Assembly (NCBI GenBank): GCA_049999765.1
Contig: JBNGIQ010009406.1
Span: 1-64,000 of the forward strand
From: Phaeoceros laevis
Lineage: Eukaryota > Anthocerotophyta > Anthocerotopsida > Notothyladales
DNA: 64,000 nucleotides
Direction of reading: 5' to 3'
Made by a program: the position numbers and the translations under genes. The notes under the pieces are model-generated. The model worked only from the letters and a program-made list of their open reading frames with translations, was not told where the DNA came from and searched no databases. This document shows, piece by piece, positions 21,953 through 33,259 of the stretch (positions are counted from its first letter, which is position 1; each line of letters opens with the position of its first letter).

Positions 21953-22549
21953 CTATAGCCCAAACCTCAAGGGCACTACTTCGATGACCAAATCAGACCA
22001 CTTCGATAGTCGTATGTAGTGACCCACTTGGCAGAAGGTCACGTAGGCGCGGACATCATTCGTCAGAAATTTGCCTGTTTTGTGCACCGATGATTCGGTA
22101 CCATCGGTCACATCCTTTGTCAGCAAAACACCCCTGTAGGTCCATTCGCAAAGGTAGAAGCTACAAGTACTCACCCAAAGGCACGGTCGGTGACATATCG
22201 GGCACACGCAGAGAACAGTTCCATTGTCTACGATGTCGAAGGTCCCGAATCCATCGGAGGGATGGCTGCAGGATACTACAGTCGAGTAGTGGTGGCAGGC
22301 CCCATTTCCGCACACCCCGTCGAAGGTGATTCCCACTCCAACCGAGTCAGGACCGTATTCCCAATTGTTCACGATTCCAGGAACTCGAGGACCATATGGC
22401 CATGGATAATCCATATGGTCCTCATCTGACAGCTCCGGGTCTGCCTCCGACTCGTCGAAGAATTCAACTACGGGGCAGTGCAGAGGAGCAAATTCCATGG
22501 GATCCATCACAGAACCATCAGAATTCGAACTACCACGATCAGATTCCAT
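21953..22549 (-). CDS. Hypothetical acidic, Cys-rich protein, 198 aa
   Basis: The minus-strand ORF starts MESDRGSSNSDGSVMDPMEF. An acidic linker (FFDESEADPELSDEDHMDY) is followed by a Cys/His/Trp-rich core: ITFDGVCGNGACHHYSTVV, then LCVCPICHRPCLWVSTC and FYLCEWTYRGVL. At least nine Cys with CxCxxCxxxC spacing suggest a metal-binding or disulphide fold. No signal peptide is visible. I do not recognise the family; the order acidic N-terminus, Cys core, mixed C-terminus argues for a real protein, but there is no neighbour support. Confidence 0.4.
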   Translation of the reverse strand: MESDRGSSNSDGSVMDPMEFAPLHCPVVEFFDESEADPELSDEDHMDYPWPYGPRVPGIVNNWEYGPDSVGVGITFDGVCGNGACHHYSTVVSCSHPSDGFGTFDIVDNGTVLCVCPICHRPCLWVSTCSFYLCEWTYRGVLLTKDVTDGTESSVHKTGKFLTNDVRAYVTFCQVGHYIRLSKWSDLVIEVVPLRFGL

Positions 22550-22599
22550 GGGTGTCTACAACAGTTGCTCCTATCGCACTGCTCATGCGATGACCTATG

Positions 22600-23452
22600 T
22601 GATGGTCATTTATGAAGAGGGCCGGCAGATCTAGAGATGCAAGAAGGATTGAACCCCCCCAAGGGAAGGTCGTGGGTGAGCCGAACCTTAAGCGATTGAC
22701 CTTCTGTTTCAGCAACATCGTGTAGATATCGATGGCAGGAGGCTGGGCGCTCCCGCATTAAGACGAGGTTCACAATAATGCCCCAATGCGCAAGGAATTT
22801 GCAGTGGGAAGGAATGCAATGTGGAAGAACTATCCTTGCAGCTGATCAAGAGGCGGGCCAGGATCGGATTGAGGCTAGCAACTCCACAAACATGAATGCT
22901 CCTCCGAGGACTTTCTGTTGCTCCAGCCCCGCAGTATGGATGCGTATGTGGCAAAATAATGTACAGTACAAGGTTTGCTTTGTTGTGTTGAAGATACTAT
23001 AAACATAGGAAGCTTGTGCCACCTGTACGCAGCTACAGCGTGAGCCCTGCCGCGTCCCACGGCAGTACGGCAGTCTTGGGAGTCCAGTTCTTTCCTGCCG
23101 CGTGTAGCCACGTAGATTTGTGGCTGACGAGATACGTATCCCAGGCGTCATATCGGAGATATTGTAATGACAAGTTGTGGCCCGGCACCTGCCGCCCATG
23201 TTACCGGCTGCGTGGGTTGTGGAAGGGCACGCGTCGGATGGAAGCCGGGTGACGCGGCTTGTCAACTGCTGCTGGCTTGTACCTATAAGATGAAGGCCTT
23301 GTGACGGAAGCTTGAAGCTCAGAAATCTGTTCTGCTAGCAATTTGCGCTTACCGGTGCCCGGCATTTTGTTCCTCTGTTCCTCCTGAATCTCGCAAGCGC
23401 TTGCAGTCGGCGGTTCCAGCTACAAACAGAGCGTTTCTTCGTCTCCAGCAAA
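22600..23452. other. Intergenic upstream of HMA-like gene A
   Basis: No gene recognised. The stretch immediately left of 23453 is the presumed promoter/5' UTR of the HMA-like gene. Confidence 0.4.
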
Positions 23453-24333
23453 ATGTGGACCATCTACGAGGTCGGTTTGAACAACTTCAAGCTCACCAGC
23501 AGTCTTTGAAGCTTCTGTTCTTCCAAACGCTCAGCGCAATTTCGTTGTCTTTCGCTGCTTGCGATAGCGCTCACGACGATTAGGGTGCTCAATCTCTCTG
23601 TTCTGCAGGGTGATCGGGACTATTTTTATGGCGATGCATATGACGGCACCTACAGCTATGACGGCGCTCACGGTTACGATCACCACTCGCACGGCTACAC
23701 CCACCACTCCCACAGCTTGGGCCACCCCTCCATCGAGCACTCCCACTATGGGCATCCCTACGCCAGCAGCTACTCGGTGGATGTGCCTTCATTGTCACCG
23801 GTAAGTCTTAGAGCTATCTGAATTTTGTGAACACGTATTTGGGTGCTTCTTCTCAAGGTTGCAGAAATTGTTTCCGGGGCTTACTAGTTGTTTGACGGTG
23901 GGTGCAGATGGTAGAAATCAGAGTGCATATAAGCTCTGAAAGATCCCGCAAAGCCATCATGAAGAAACTTGGAAAATTGAAAGGTACCTTCAGGACCTCG
24001 AGCTTGCAGATTCACTTCTTTTAATGGCAGAAATAGAATGAAGAAAAAGAAGTAGACTCAGGACAACGAAGTTAATGAATGGCAAATGCTGACCGATGTT
24101 GTATGGTTCTTTCAGGTGTAGTGTCAGTGGAAGTGGATATCCACAACCAGAAGGTGACTGTCACAGGAAATGTTACTCCAGCCGAAGTGCTGAAAAAGTT
24201 GCGGAGATCTGGACGGAAGGCGGAATTATGGATGGGTGACGTCCATAGTTCTCCGCTTGGCTACAGACCAGGCTTTCCATCGGCAGGTTACTCGTCGAGT
24301 CCTTCTGTAGGAGCTGTAGTGTACACCAATTGA
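23453..24333 (+). CDS. HMA-fold protein A with His/Tyr/Gly-rich N-terminus, no CxxC
   Basis: Exons 23453-23470 (MWTIYE), 23609-23800, 23908-23983 and 24116-24333, all GT-AG and in phase, give 167 aa. Exon 2 encodes a His/Tyr/Gly/Ser-rich region (DHHSHGYTHHSHSLGHP). Exons 3-4 encode a heavy-metal-associated (HMA) ferredoxin-like fold: MVEIRVHISSERSRKAIMKK then VSVEVDIHNQKVTVTGNVTP and AEVLKKLRRSGRKAELW, as in plant HPP/HIPP metallochaperones. The loop that normally holds MxCxxC reads HISSERSR, so both metal-binding Cys are absent. There is no C-terminal CaaX box (ends VVYTN). Metal binding, if any, would come from the His-rich part. The paralogue at 30009-30943 has the same four-exon structure. 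The six-residue first exon was chosen because both paralogues share ATG-TGG...GAG|GT at that point. Confidence 0.85.
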
Positions 24334-26310
24334 CCAACATCATTATTAACCGTAGGGACACTAAAGTTCTACCCGGAGGTAAAACTTTAGTTGACATTCT
24401 TCCATTGTGAAGAATGTAGCATACCCTCTAGGCCTGTACCTAGAATGCCCTGTACCATATCTCAAAAGAAACGTGTAGATGAGTAGCGATTGGAAGCTGC
24501 TAAGCCGGTAGCCTCTTGACACATATCAGCATTCCAAACGAAAGAAAATCGTTTGGTCTCTTTCTTATGATCTTGCCACTCTCACAAATTCTCAAACTAA
24601 AATTTGCAAACCAATGATGGGAAAAAATGGTTACTGTCAAAACTGCTTGGAAGTATTATATGTTCCAACCATGGCAGAAGGACTTGTCCCCAGATGAAAA
24701 TTCTCAGTTTTGCCCATGGTAGTTAATGGCGAAGAGTTCAATTCCCACGTGTAGATTGCTGAACACCATATACGTCTACTACTACACAAAGACAAGTGAA
24801 GCCCCCTTTGTGAAGAAGGAAGAATATTGCCATTCAACCAAGGTACTGGGTTGTAGAAGACTAACCCCAGCACCCACCTTAAGAATCCATAGCCGGTAGA
24901 ACCCAAACAAATGCAAAGTGTGAAGCTAAAGACTTCTATCTCCACAATTAAACATATCACAAACTAACGATTTTTATTGAGGCGACTCACTCCACTCCCT
25001 CCACATAGGCAGCTACTCACTTGAAGTACATGGTTGTTTGAGTTCAAAAGACTATCACTCCAGCAACTTTACATGAAATGCCATACACAAAAGCGTAGTT
25101 ATGTAACTTTCTTTAAAACTCTTCCCCAAAGTATGAAACACAATAGGTCACACAATACAAAAATCATAGCACTCTCTAATCACACTATAGTCGCATTTCT
25201 GTGTTTGTAGCCGTGCCTCCCGGACATATCCTACATTTTCCGCGTATTCCCGCGGCCCACCTACGATGTCGTCGATAGGACGCCCCCTTCCCCTGACTGA
25301 AGAAGCAACACAGCTGGAGGCCTTCACAGGCAGGTCCCCTTCAATTATATCTTACTAAGCTCAAAACCCATAGACCAATGACCAGTGACACACAACCTTC
25401 ATATTTGTTTAATATCGACCTTAAGCTAAGTGATTTATATAGTGCTTGATCCCACTAAGAGGCTATTGCATTTTTTTGCCATGAATAACAAGTATGTGTA
25501 GCATGTGATGATAATGCATGCAATGGTTTTTTTCAAATACAATATAATAATATCAATTTTTTCAGCTTACTACATGCACAAAATTACAAATATCAAATGC
25601 TACTACAAAGTAATATAGTTTGATTTAGACCAACAATAAACGTATAATTATAATTTATGTATACAAGGACAGTCTACTTTAATTCATTCATTCATACAAT
25701 ATAGCTAGCCGTTTGCATTTACGAGGAATCATACCATTGATAAAAATACCAAATATTATAGTACATCTTGAATTAACAAAATCAGGCTAAAACCATGTCT
25801 TTGCTGACTTGTTGAGTAGCTTGAAACAAGGAAGATGTGCTTAAGTACATGTTCAACAACATAGTGATGAATGTTGAATTACACAACTTGTGTTGAACGT
25901 AGTGATGAATGTTGAACTACACAACTTGTGTAGTTCACTAAATGTATGTAGTTCACTCTTTTCAATTTCTAGATTTTATTATAATCCTTTATTTATTCTT
26001 GTCCCTATCTTATCTCCTATGTGCACAAAAGACGATAAACACTACAACACCAACTCTCTCTAGAATTTAGCAACCTAAAAAAAGAATATATGTTTCTATC
26101 AATGCAGAATTTTTATCACTTGTAGCTTTTTGCTAATCGCTGATAATTTGATTGAAAAACATCTATTTTTATTTCAGGGGTTATCTGCTATCTATTGGTT
26201 CAGATCATTTATATCATGTTGTTAGTGCTCTTGTACAAGACTCCACTTATTAGACTTCATAATTGCACATCATCAAGACTTTAAAGTAGGACAAACTTGT
26301 GTGGAGAATC
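24334..26310. other. AT-rich intergenic DNA
   Basis: No gene recognised. A GC-rich island at about 25205-25340 interrupts the AT-rich context and may be an inserted gene scrap, but no product could be assigned. At 25866-25945 a ~40-bp unit (GTAGTGATGAATGTTGAACT) is duplicated in tandem and contains the palindrome GAACTACACAACTTGTGTAG. Confidence 0.4.
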
Positions 26311-26744
26311 ATGGTGTCTCTACCTCGGATACAATTTGTTGTGTTCGTTTTTCTCATGGTGAGCTTTGTTTTCAATCTACTTGTATATAATTTCCAGATG
26401 AGATCTTTTATTGTGATTCCAAAGGAATAAGACAACGGCATCAACTTCATCTTGACGCATTTAATAATGTATATGTGATGTTGCAGCTGAATACTATCAC
26501 GCCCGAGGATGTAGTGGCTAGTAGCTACCGCCCCGCACATAGGGAGTTAGGTGACTCGTGTCCAGTCCCAAATCCTTCATGTGGATGTCAAATGCAAGAT
26601 TCTGGCTTGATTACTTGTAAATGTCCTCAATATAGGATCTCGTGGTGCCGAAAATTTCTATGGGAAGATTTCCCAGTATGTTGGGATTTATTTAGTCCTA
26701 CGGGTCTCTGTACATGTCCAGAACAATGTCCAATATGTCCTTAA
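26311..26744 (+). CDS. Small secreted Cys-rich protein, 2 exons
   Basis: Exon 1, 26311-26358, encodes a compact signal-peptide-like start (MVSLPRIQFVVFVFLM) and ends at a GTGAGC donor. Exon 2, 26487-26744, follows a TTGCAG acceptor in phase 0. Together they give 101 aa. The mature part has 11 Cys in pairs, mostly CxC or CxxC and often followed by Pro (SCPVPNPSCGCQ, TCKCPQYRISWC, LCTCPEQCPICP). The pattern does not match defensin, LTP, snakin or metallothionein spacing that I know. It stands alone in AT-rich DNA. It could be a secreted peptide or a disulphide-rich defence protein; no function is assigned. The exon junction is predicted from sequence alone. Confidence 0.5.
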
Positions 26745-27945
26745 GTAGGATTTCAATTACTTTGATGTTTCATTATAAATGCGTTAATTATTATGTTCAC
26801 AATATTTTAGTGCTATTTTAGTGTTTTATCGCAACCAATTTCTCAAGATTCTTCAAACCAACATATATTGGAATATCACATACACCAATTGTGGATGATG
26901 CAGCTCTCGCATTCCTGTATGGTGAAAGCCATGAGCCCCTTCGAGAATCCTTCTAGGGACAAAGCTTGCCCTAGGTGAAAATGAAGATGGAGATTACACG
27001 TTTATTGGAATTGAAGAGCTAAGGGTAACTTAGATTCAGAGTCTGACAAGAATCAAGTGGGGCTTGATATGGGCAAGGTGTCCAACCAGGGGAGTGTCAG
27101 ATCACTTCTATTTAGACACGAGCATACACATCTCTACCTCCTTGCCAAGCAAAATTACTCATTGAATGGCGAAAATATTTCTGAGGGCGTTACTCTAGGC
27201 AGTTTGCCCTAAGTAATAGGCGACCGTAAGGCAGGTATGTTTGACAAATGGGCAGATCCGTTTATCTGTTGTGCTAGAGTAGGTTAGATAGCTGTAGAAG
27301 ACCATAGATCATAGTGCAGCTTAGACTTTGCTCATAGCAGATTGGTAGAAGAATATACAATTCTACCTACTCCTAGGCCTGAAAAAGGTTGGAGCTATGT
27401 AAACTTGAATGCTTTGATGAGGTGGTAGAGTTACAATCGGATTGCGCGAAAAAAAAAGGCCAAAACCTTTCTTTTCCTTTAAGCGTCACACTCTTCATTA
27501 ACCATATTGTCAAAAATCACATTACTAGAAAGTACATGTCAAATATAGAAATGCGTAAGCGGAGCTAAAATATGACAACATAACTAGATCTCATGATGAT
27601 GGTTTAGTGGTTGTAAAGTTGTGTTGACCAAAGGATAAATATCCAACCAAACTTTTAAGGTATATTAAAGCACCATTTTTTTGGCAAAAAACATATGTTG
27701 TATGTTCTTGTGTATGTATAAATTTGCATGAGGTTAACGTATTGTAGATTAGCCTATAAAATTGTGAATTTGACATATTAAAAACATCAATGACGAAAAA
27801 TTAAATCTATGAACTTACTTGGTCTCTTCATTGCCACAAAGCAAGTAAAAGTGATCAAGCTCTTGTACTATTTAAAAAGAAAGGACTGCCCGATTCCCAC
27901 GAATAGTCATCTCAGCGTGTCCACCCTCTACCACTACTATGTAAA
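26745..27945. other. AT-rich intergenic DNA
   Basis: No gene supported. Around 26890-27020 an interrupted frame (DDAALAFLYGESHEPLRES) may be a coding relic, but it is too short to identify. Confidence 0.35.
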
Positions 27946-29088
27946 CTACTTGCGCAGAAAACCATCAATGCTCTCCAAAATCTCTTCCGATATCAACGAA
28001 TATGTTTGTTGCGAAGGATGAAATGGATCAAACCAAACATATTCATTTGAATCCTTACATGCTACGATGGGTTGTTGACAAGGAAGCATGCCCCCATATG
28101 GGCCTCCCCCACAACATGCTGCGTTGTATTTGAATCCAAAATCTTCAGGCCATGTAGCAATCGCCTTTATTCTATCAAAAGTCGGTGCAATCATATACTT
28201 GGCATCTGGAAGCAACTTGAATTGAGTTGCCAGGAACTCTACCATATTCAAGTTGTAGGTTTCAACTTCGTGATTCAGCTGTTCATAGCACTCTCCATGG
28301 TCCCTATTATAATTAAACAAGTTGTTTGGCGTACACCCTAGAGCGCCTATTTCTATGATGACAAATTTTCTGACCCCGAGCAAGTAGAGCTCGTTGATTT
28401 GTTCCCATAGCAGAGCATACATCTGCTCGTAGATTTTACTGTTTGGCTTGCCTCCTCGTAGAAAGTTGTTTTGACCAAGAGTGCGGGTCAATGCATCCAA
28501 GGTCAAAAGGTCATTACTGCCCGTCGAGATGATAAACAGCGATTCATCCATGTGAGCACTGTGAGCACTTATCAAATCTAACTGGTTCGTGCCCAGAACT
28601 TTTGATATGTGCTCAAATACATCTCGAATCCTAGGCATGGTGTCCTCTCGAAACATGGTCACCTGGTCGGCGAGACTTAGTACTGGCCCAAACTCCTGCC
28701 CCGTCCCCGGAAGGATTCCACCGTCACTCGAGGCATAATTGATTCCGGGCCCCAAGATATGAGCGCTAACATTGGCCAAGAAGGGCGATGGAAACTGTGT
28801 GTAATTTAGCAATTTTCTGGCTAAGAAATCGACAACCAAGCGCCCATTGCTATACCTGCCTGTCGGGTGGTGTGTATCAAAGTCGCGGCCATATGGAGGG
28901 AAGTTAGCCTTGGCAAAATTAGCGACATTCAAATAGTTGTTATTCCCAACATCTATCGTAGAATCCCCGAAACTATAAATAGCTCGGACAATATATGGAG
29001 GTTGAACCACTTCCTCATGCACACCTTGTGAAGCAACTAACGGTGCTAGGAGAAACAAGCAACCGAGTATCACGCTCACAAACGCCAT
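27946..29088 (-). CDS. Secreted GDSL esterase/lipase, single exon
   Basis: From the Met at 29088 the protein is 380 aa, starting with a signal peptide (MAFVSVILGCLFLLAPLVAS). The ORF remains open for 29 codons upstream, but that extension is not signal-like. SGNH/GDSL blocks are present: block I YSFGDSTIDVGNNNY (catalytic Ser), block II around GPGINYASSDGGIL, block III STGSNDLL (GxND Asn), and block V WFDPFHPSQ (catalytic Asp and His). The segments LYLLGVRKFVIIEIGALGC and YNAACCGGG are typical of plant GDSL lipases. The family hydrolyses ester bonds in cutin monomers, lipids or acylated sugars in the apoplast; the substrate here is unknown. Most plant GDSL genes have about five exons, so the intron-less form is unusual. 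Confidence 0.92.
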   Translation of the reverse strand: MAFVSVILGCLFLLAPLVASQGVHEEVVQPPYIVRAIYSFGDSTIDVGNNNYLNVANFAKANFPPYGRDFDTHHPTGRYSNGRLVVDFLARKLLNYTQFPSPFLANVSAHILGPGINYASSDGGILPGTGQEFGPVLSLADQVTMFREDTMPRIRDVFEHISKVLGTNQLDLISAHSAHMDESLFIISTGSNDLLTLDALTRTLGQNNFLRGGKPNSKIYEQMYALLWEQINELYLLGVRKFVIIEIGALGCTPNNLFNYNRDHGECYEQLNHEVETYNLNMVEFLATQFKLLPDAKYMIAPTFDRIKAIATWPEDFGFKYNAACCGGGPYGGMLPCQQPIVACKDSNEYVWFDPFHPSQQTYSLISEEILESIDGFLRK

Positions 29089-30008
29089 ACTCTCCTGTAC
29101 TCTCTTGATTGCACCACCACTGAAAGTGAAACAAAAAGAATTGCTAACTTCAATATTCACAAGGTTGCAAGACACTTACTCCAAGTCCACAAATCTCTCC
29201 TTTTCAAGTGCCCTCCTATCCAAGAGAGGAGAGTGCCCATAACAAATAACAACATATCTATTCCAATACCCACATTCCGTTTGTGCACCTGTACTAAGAC
29301 CTAACTCGAGCACCTTGCGTAAGAAGCTACCAAACTGGTCATAGTACAAAGAGACCCTACCTCGCTGAGAGAGTCAAACAAGTGCTGCAAATAACAAGTG
29401 CCGCGGTTGAGATTAGTCGTAGTAGTAATAAGTAGTAAGTTGATTAGTTATCTTGTTCATCGATGAACTCCACAAAGCAATTGCACTTGCAACTACGAGC
29501 CCAACAAAGGATTACTCACTAACATGGAGGCTTCCTGGGACGATATGCGGCAGGCATGTCCATCAAGTTCAGCGGTAACCACGCCAGCCTTCTTGTCGCC
29601 ACATGTGGCGATTTGGTAGTGGCAGACGTGGGAAGTGTGACGACATAGTTGACAAGCTGCTGATTGTAATTTCGGTCTCAAACTAATTCTGCCTCTCAGA
29701 TTGCTGTGAACACAATTGACCCTGGTCAATTAGGCAACCATGCTCGCGGATGCAGGTCGATTGGTTTACGACGACAAAGATTTGGAGGTTTTGAATCCAA
29801 AACTGGCGCAAGGCTTCTTGAAAAGACCTGGGATGGACTAGGGCGGTGATTATGCAGGGTGCTCCGACTCTCCTTGAACTTGCCAGCTTAAAACTTCCAA
29901 AACTTCGAAGTCTCTGTTTACAAGTAAGAGAAATATGGTACAGGGAAAATTTACATGCTCCACGCAGCTGCTGACAATGGAGTGAGTAGCTAGGTGAAAA
30001 TAATGGTC
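29089..30008. other. Upstream region of the GDSL gene and 3' flank of HMA-like gene B
   Basis: No further gene recognised. The region should hold the GDSL promoter (minus strand) and the 3' UTR of gene B. Confidence 0.45.
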
Positions 30009-30943
30009 TCAGCTGGTGTACTGCAGGGCTCCGGCAATGGGACCCGAGGAGTAGCCTGCGTTTGAGTAGCCGGGCGTGGCCCCAAGTGCAGAGGTGTGGG
30101 CAGTGTCATCCATCCAGAAGTGCGCCTTCCTTCCAGTCTTTTGCACCTTCTTCAAAACCTCGGCTGGAGTCACGTTTCCTGTGACAGTCACCCTCTGGTT
30201 GTAGATATCAACGTCCACACTCATCACGCCTGCCAGGTTTCACATCCAGACACAACGTCAACCACTTGCACAAGTCTGTCGGCACTCATGAATCAATAAA
30301 CTCCATCCCAAGCTCAAGGAGTAAATGCTGGGTCTGCTGGACGTTTACCTCTCAATTTTGACAGTTTCTTCATGATAACCTTGCGGGATCTTTCGGAATG
30401 CATCTCCACTTTGAGTACCACCACCTGCACCCAAAAAAACCCACCTCCGTTCCACCTCAGAAACTTGTTGCTTCATCCCCATTCTCAAAAACACAAGAAA
30501 GCTGGCCAAGTCATGGCAAAGCCCGGGTGGAGCTCTCACCGGTGCATATGCGGGCATCTCTGTAGCGTAACCGGCCGAGTAGGGGGCGTAGTGGTCGTGG
30601 GAATGGTGTCCCCAGCCCGAAGAGTGGTGATCGTGGGAGCGGTGGCCCAGGAAAGCGCGCAACCGGTGTCCCCAGCCGCGGTGGTGGTGGTGGCCCAAAC
30701 CGGGGTGGTGGTGGTGGCCTAAGCCGTGCGGGTTGTAATCCGCGGCCACGGCGCTGTGAGTGTAGCCGTTTCCAGCGCCATACATGTAGCCCCGATCTCC
30801 CTGCACAGCCATTTCAAGAGCATCCGAGGTCCTCTCATCAGTCACAGCACGCAGCAAGCGATCGAGCAATTGGAACGTCTACAGAGCTAAATGCGTGCAC
30901 TCTTCAGACAGGTCTTGACACCAACCTCGTTCACTTTCCACAT
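30009..30943 (-). CDS. HMA-fold protein B with His-rich N-terminus, no CxxC
   Basis: Exons 30943-30926 (MWKVNE), 30800-30540, 30424-30349 and 30229-30009 give 191 aa. The exon layout and phases match gene A at 23453-24333, with identical first, and identical third (76 nt), exon lengths. Exon 2 is longer and more His/Gly-rich (GLGHHHHPGLGHHHHRGWGH, then SHDHHSSGWGHHSHDHY). The HMA part reads VVVLKVEMHSERSRKVIMKK, then SVDVDIYNQRVTVTGNVTP and AEVLKKVQKTGRKAHFW. As in gene A the MxCxxC loop is replaced (MHSERSR). The two genes are tail-to-tail, so the duplication was inverted. The shared SERSRK loop and GNVTPAEVLKK point to a conserved role, not decay. Confidence 0.85.
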
Positions 30944-31562
30944 GTTGCTGAATGCTCTGCTCCCTGTCGACTCGGAGTTTGCGTGAGGGCGGAGGAAGTG
31001 CGAAGAAGAGGCGCAGCGGGCTGGGCAGGGCGAATGGGGGCGGGTGTGGAAAGTGTGGGAGCTCCGCACTACTGATGGGTGGAAGGCAGCAGGCCTGATG
31101 ATGGGCGTCAGCACCACGCTCCCTCCAGTAGCCGAGCTTGCCGGTAGCTTGGCTCTAGCGAAGCGCGTCATCGTGTCTAGAGAGGACAGGTGGCCCCGAA
31201 GCCGCACTCACAGCCGGTTACTGAACTGCCAGGTGTCAGCCAGTAGCTGCTGTCTGACGGCTGAGCCGCGGATCCCGGAAACAGCGCAATGTGGAGGCCA
31301 CAAGTGGCACACCTGTTTCCCAGACAAGCTAGTCACGCTGGACTGACACAACTGCTTTGTCACATACGCTATCATGCCTAAAATAAGGTGGAGGCCGAGA
31401 TAGCCACTGGTTTTGATGTTCCCGGATCAGCCGGTCAAGGGACGGGGTAACCGGGGCGGGGGGGTTTGGTTTGTCGATGGATCACACTTGCACAAACGGA
31501 ATAAAAGCTACCTAGTACGTCAGCACTCTAATAATAACTAGTAGCATGAAACAGGGTGGCTA
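30944..31562. other. Upstream region of HMA-like gene B
   Basis: No gene recognised. Presumed promoter of gene B on the minus strand. Confidence 0.4.
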
Positions 31563-32213
31563 AGGCTGGGTTTGCATGTGCCCCGGACCCGGAGTTGCAA
31601 ACCCCACTCCGGGTCGCGTTGGGGGTTCACATGCGACCCGGGATGTGCACCCGGGAGTGGGGTGTGACCGCCGTCTGCCCTTTCAAATAGCGCCAGTGAC
31701 TTGATAGCACGGGTTCCCCAAAACCGGATTAAGGAGTCCCCATCCCACATGGATCGCTACTGGGATGGGGGACATTGAAAAGTAAGTATTGAGGACCCCA
31801 TCCCATGGATCGCTACTGGGATGGGGGACCTCATTACTTGCCTTTGTTCGCATGAGACCCGAACCTGGGCAAAAAAATCCACCTTTCGCGGGAACTCAAG
31901 GCCGGGTTCGCATGAGACCTGAACTCGGCCTAAGTTAAGCTACCGACGTGTGCCCATGTGCCCATTGTGAGGCACCGGTGACAACCCCAAACCGAGTAGA
32001 ACTCAAGGCTTGCCATTGGCTTGGCTTGGGGCGGACCCGGTCACAACGTCGTCCGGGACCCGGCCGAAACGGCGTCTACCGAATTTTAGATTCGGGCAAA
32101 ACGCCCGACCCGGGCAAGTGCCATGCGCGACACGACAAAAACGTCCGTTAACTTATTCGTGACCTGGCATGCGCTCGCCCGGGTTCGGGTCTCATGCGAA
32201 CCCACCCTAAGCT
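31563..32213. mobile_element. Nested MITE-like elements with shared terminal motif
   Basis: The motif GGGTTCGCATGAGACC occurs at about 31903-31918 and, inverted, at about 32181-32205, framing ~310 bp as imperfect ~30-bp terminal inverted repeats. Further copies of the outer motif lie at 31846-31870 and, diverged, at 31563-31600. Between these a 35-bp palindromic unit (CCCATCCCA...TGGGATGGGG) is present twice, at 31739-31773 and 31796-31830. No transposase is encoded. A nested insertion of one non-autonomous family is the simplest reading. Confidence 0.65.
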
Positions 32214-33259
32214 TCCAGACTTGGGAATCTTCAAAGCTACTACACAATTCCACGATGCAACCAAGTCCAGTTGGCAGGAGGTTACCCAACTTTTTTTTAA
32301 AAAATTTATGTTCACTTATTTTCAAAACAATGCAGGTTTTACAATGTTGCTTTGAGTGCTATTTGTACTCTAGCATAGTTGCTAGCTAACCTAGATCATC
32401 TAACAGCTACGATTAGTAGAGGTGTACATCTACTCCGATCCCTCATCGCTAGCGGGCTAGCGATCTAAAGCACCTTCTCTTCCAAGCATTTGCAAGCGTA
32501 CCCAACTTGTTTTCTAGCGAAATATATTTGTTATTCCAAAGTGGCCGAAGTTGTAACCATTATTACACCGTAGGAGACTAGGTGACCGAGGCCATAACCA
32601 TTACTCGTATGTAGACCCAAGAAACCTCCGGGAAAGTCGCAGATCTTCGAAAGTGCTACACCATCTATCTCCGTATGGCTTTCATAAGGCTCATTAATTT
32701 TGTCATTGACTGAAAAAGTGCCTTTTTAAAAACCGGTACATAAAAAGTTGCGAAAAACGTTTTCGCGGTGTCCTCACGTCGTCCGCTCATCTGAGCGGGA
32801 CCGAGTCTGCCACTTTGTAGCCCGTCACATGATGCTAACCGCCGCACATGCCCTCACCTTGCCCGTCAAGGCATTGAGGTATTTACCCGATTTGTGTTTA
32901 AGCAACGGACAGAACAACAGTGTGGATGCTAGAAAGTCATAGGAAGTTAGGCGGTGGGAGCTAGATGGAGTTGTAGCCTCCTTCGTCAATGGCTTGGACA
33001 AGACTGAAGCATGTTACGGCGACCCTACTCTGAGTGAGCAGCCCATCGGAGAGTCTGACCTTGTTAAGAAAGCATGAACTTGAAGGAAAATGGGCAAATA
33101 GATTCATGGCAGCAAATTTGAAGGGAACAAGTTAGAGTCTTCCACCATCCTTACAGAGATAAAAAACCATAAATTAGTATCAGCAGAAGAGGTTCAGATA
33201 TACGTGCACACACACAGCCCAACTCTTGAACTCGGATCCATACGAACCTGTTCCCAAAT
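32214..33259. other. Intergenic, no recognised gene
   Basis: Mixed-composition DNA without a supported ORF, RNA gene or clear repeat. Confidence 0.4.

Noticed and set aside
22630-22720. Possible tRNA on the minus strand (GGTTCAATCC near 22655)
   Set aside because: Only a T-loop-like string; no matching acceptor, D or anticodon stems could be drawn.
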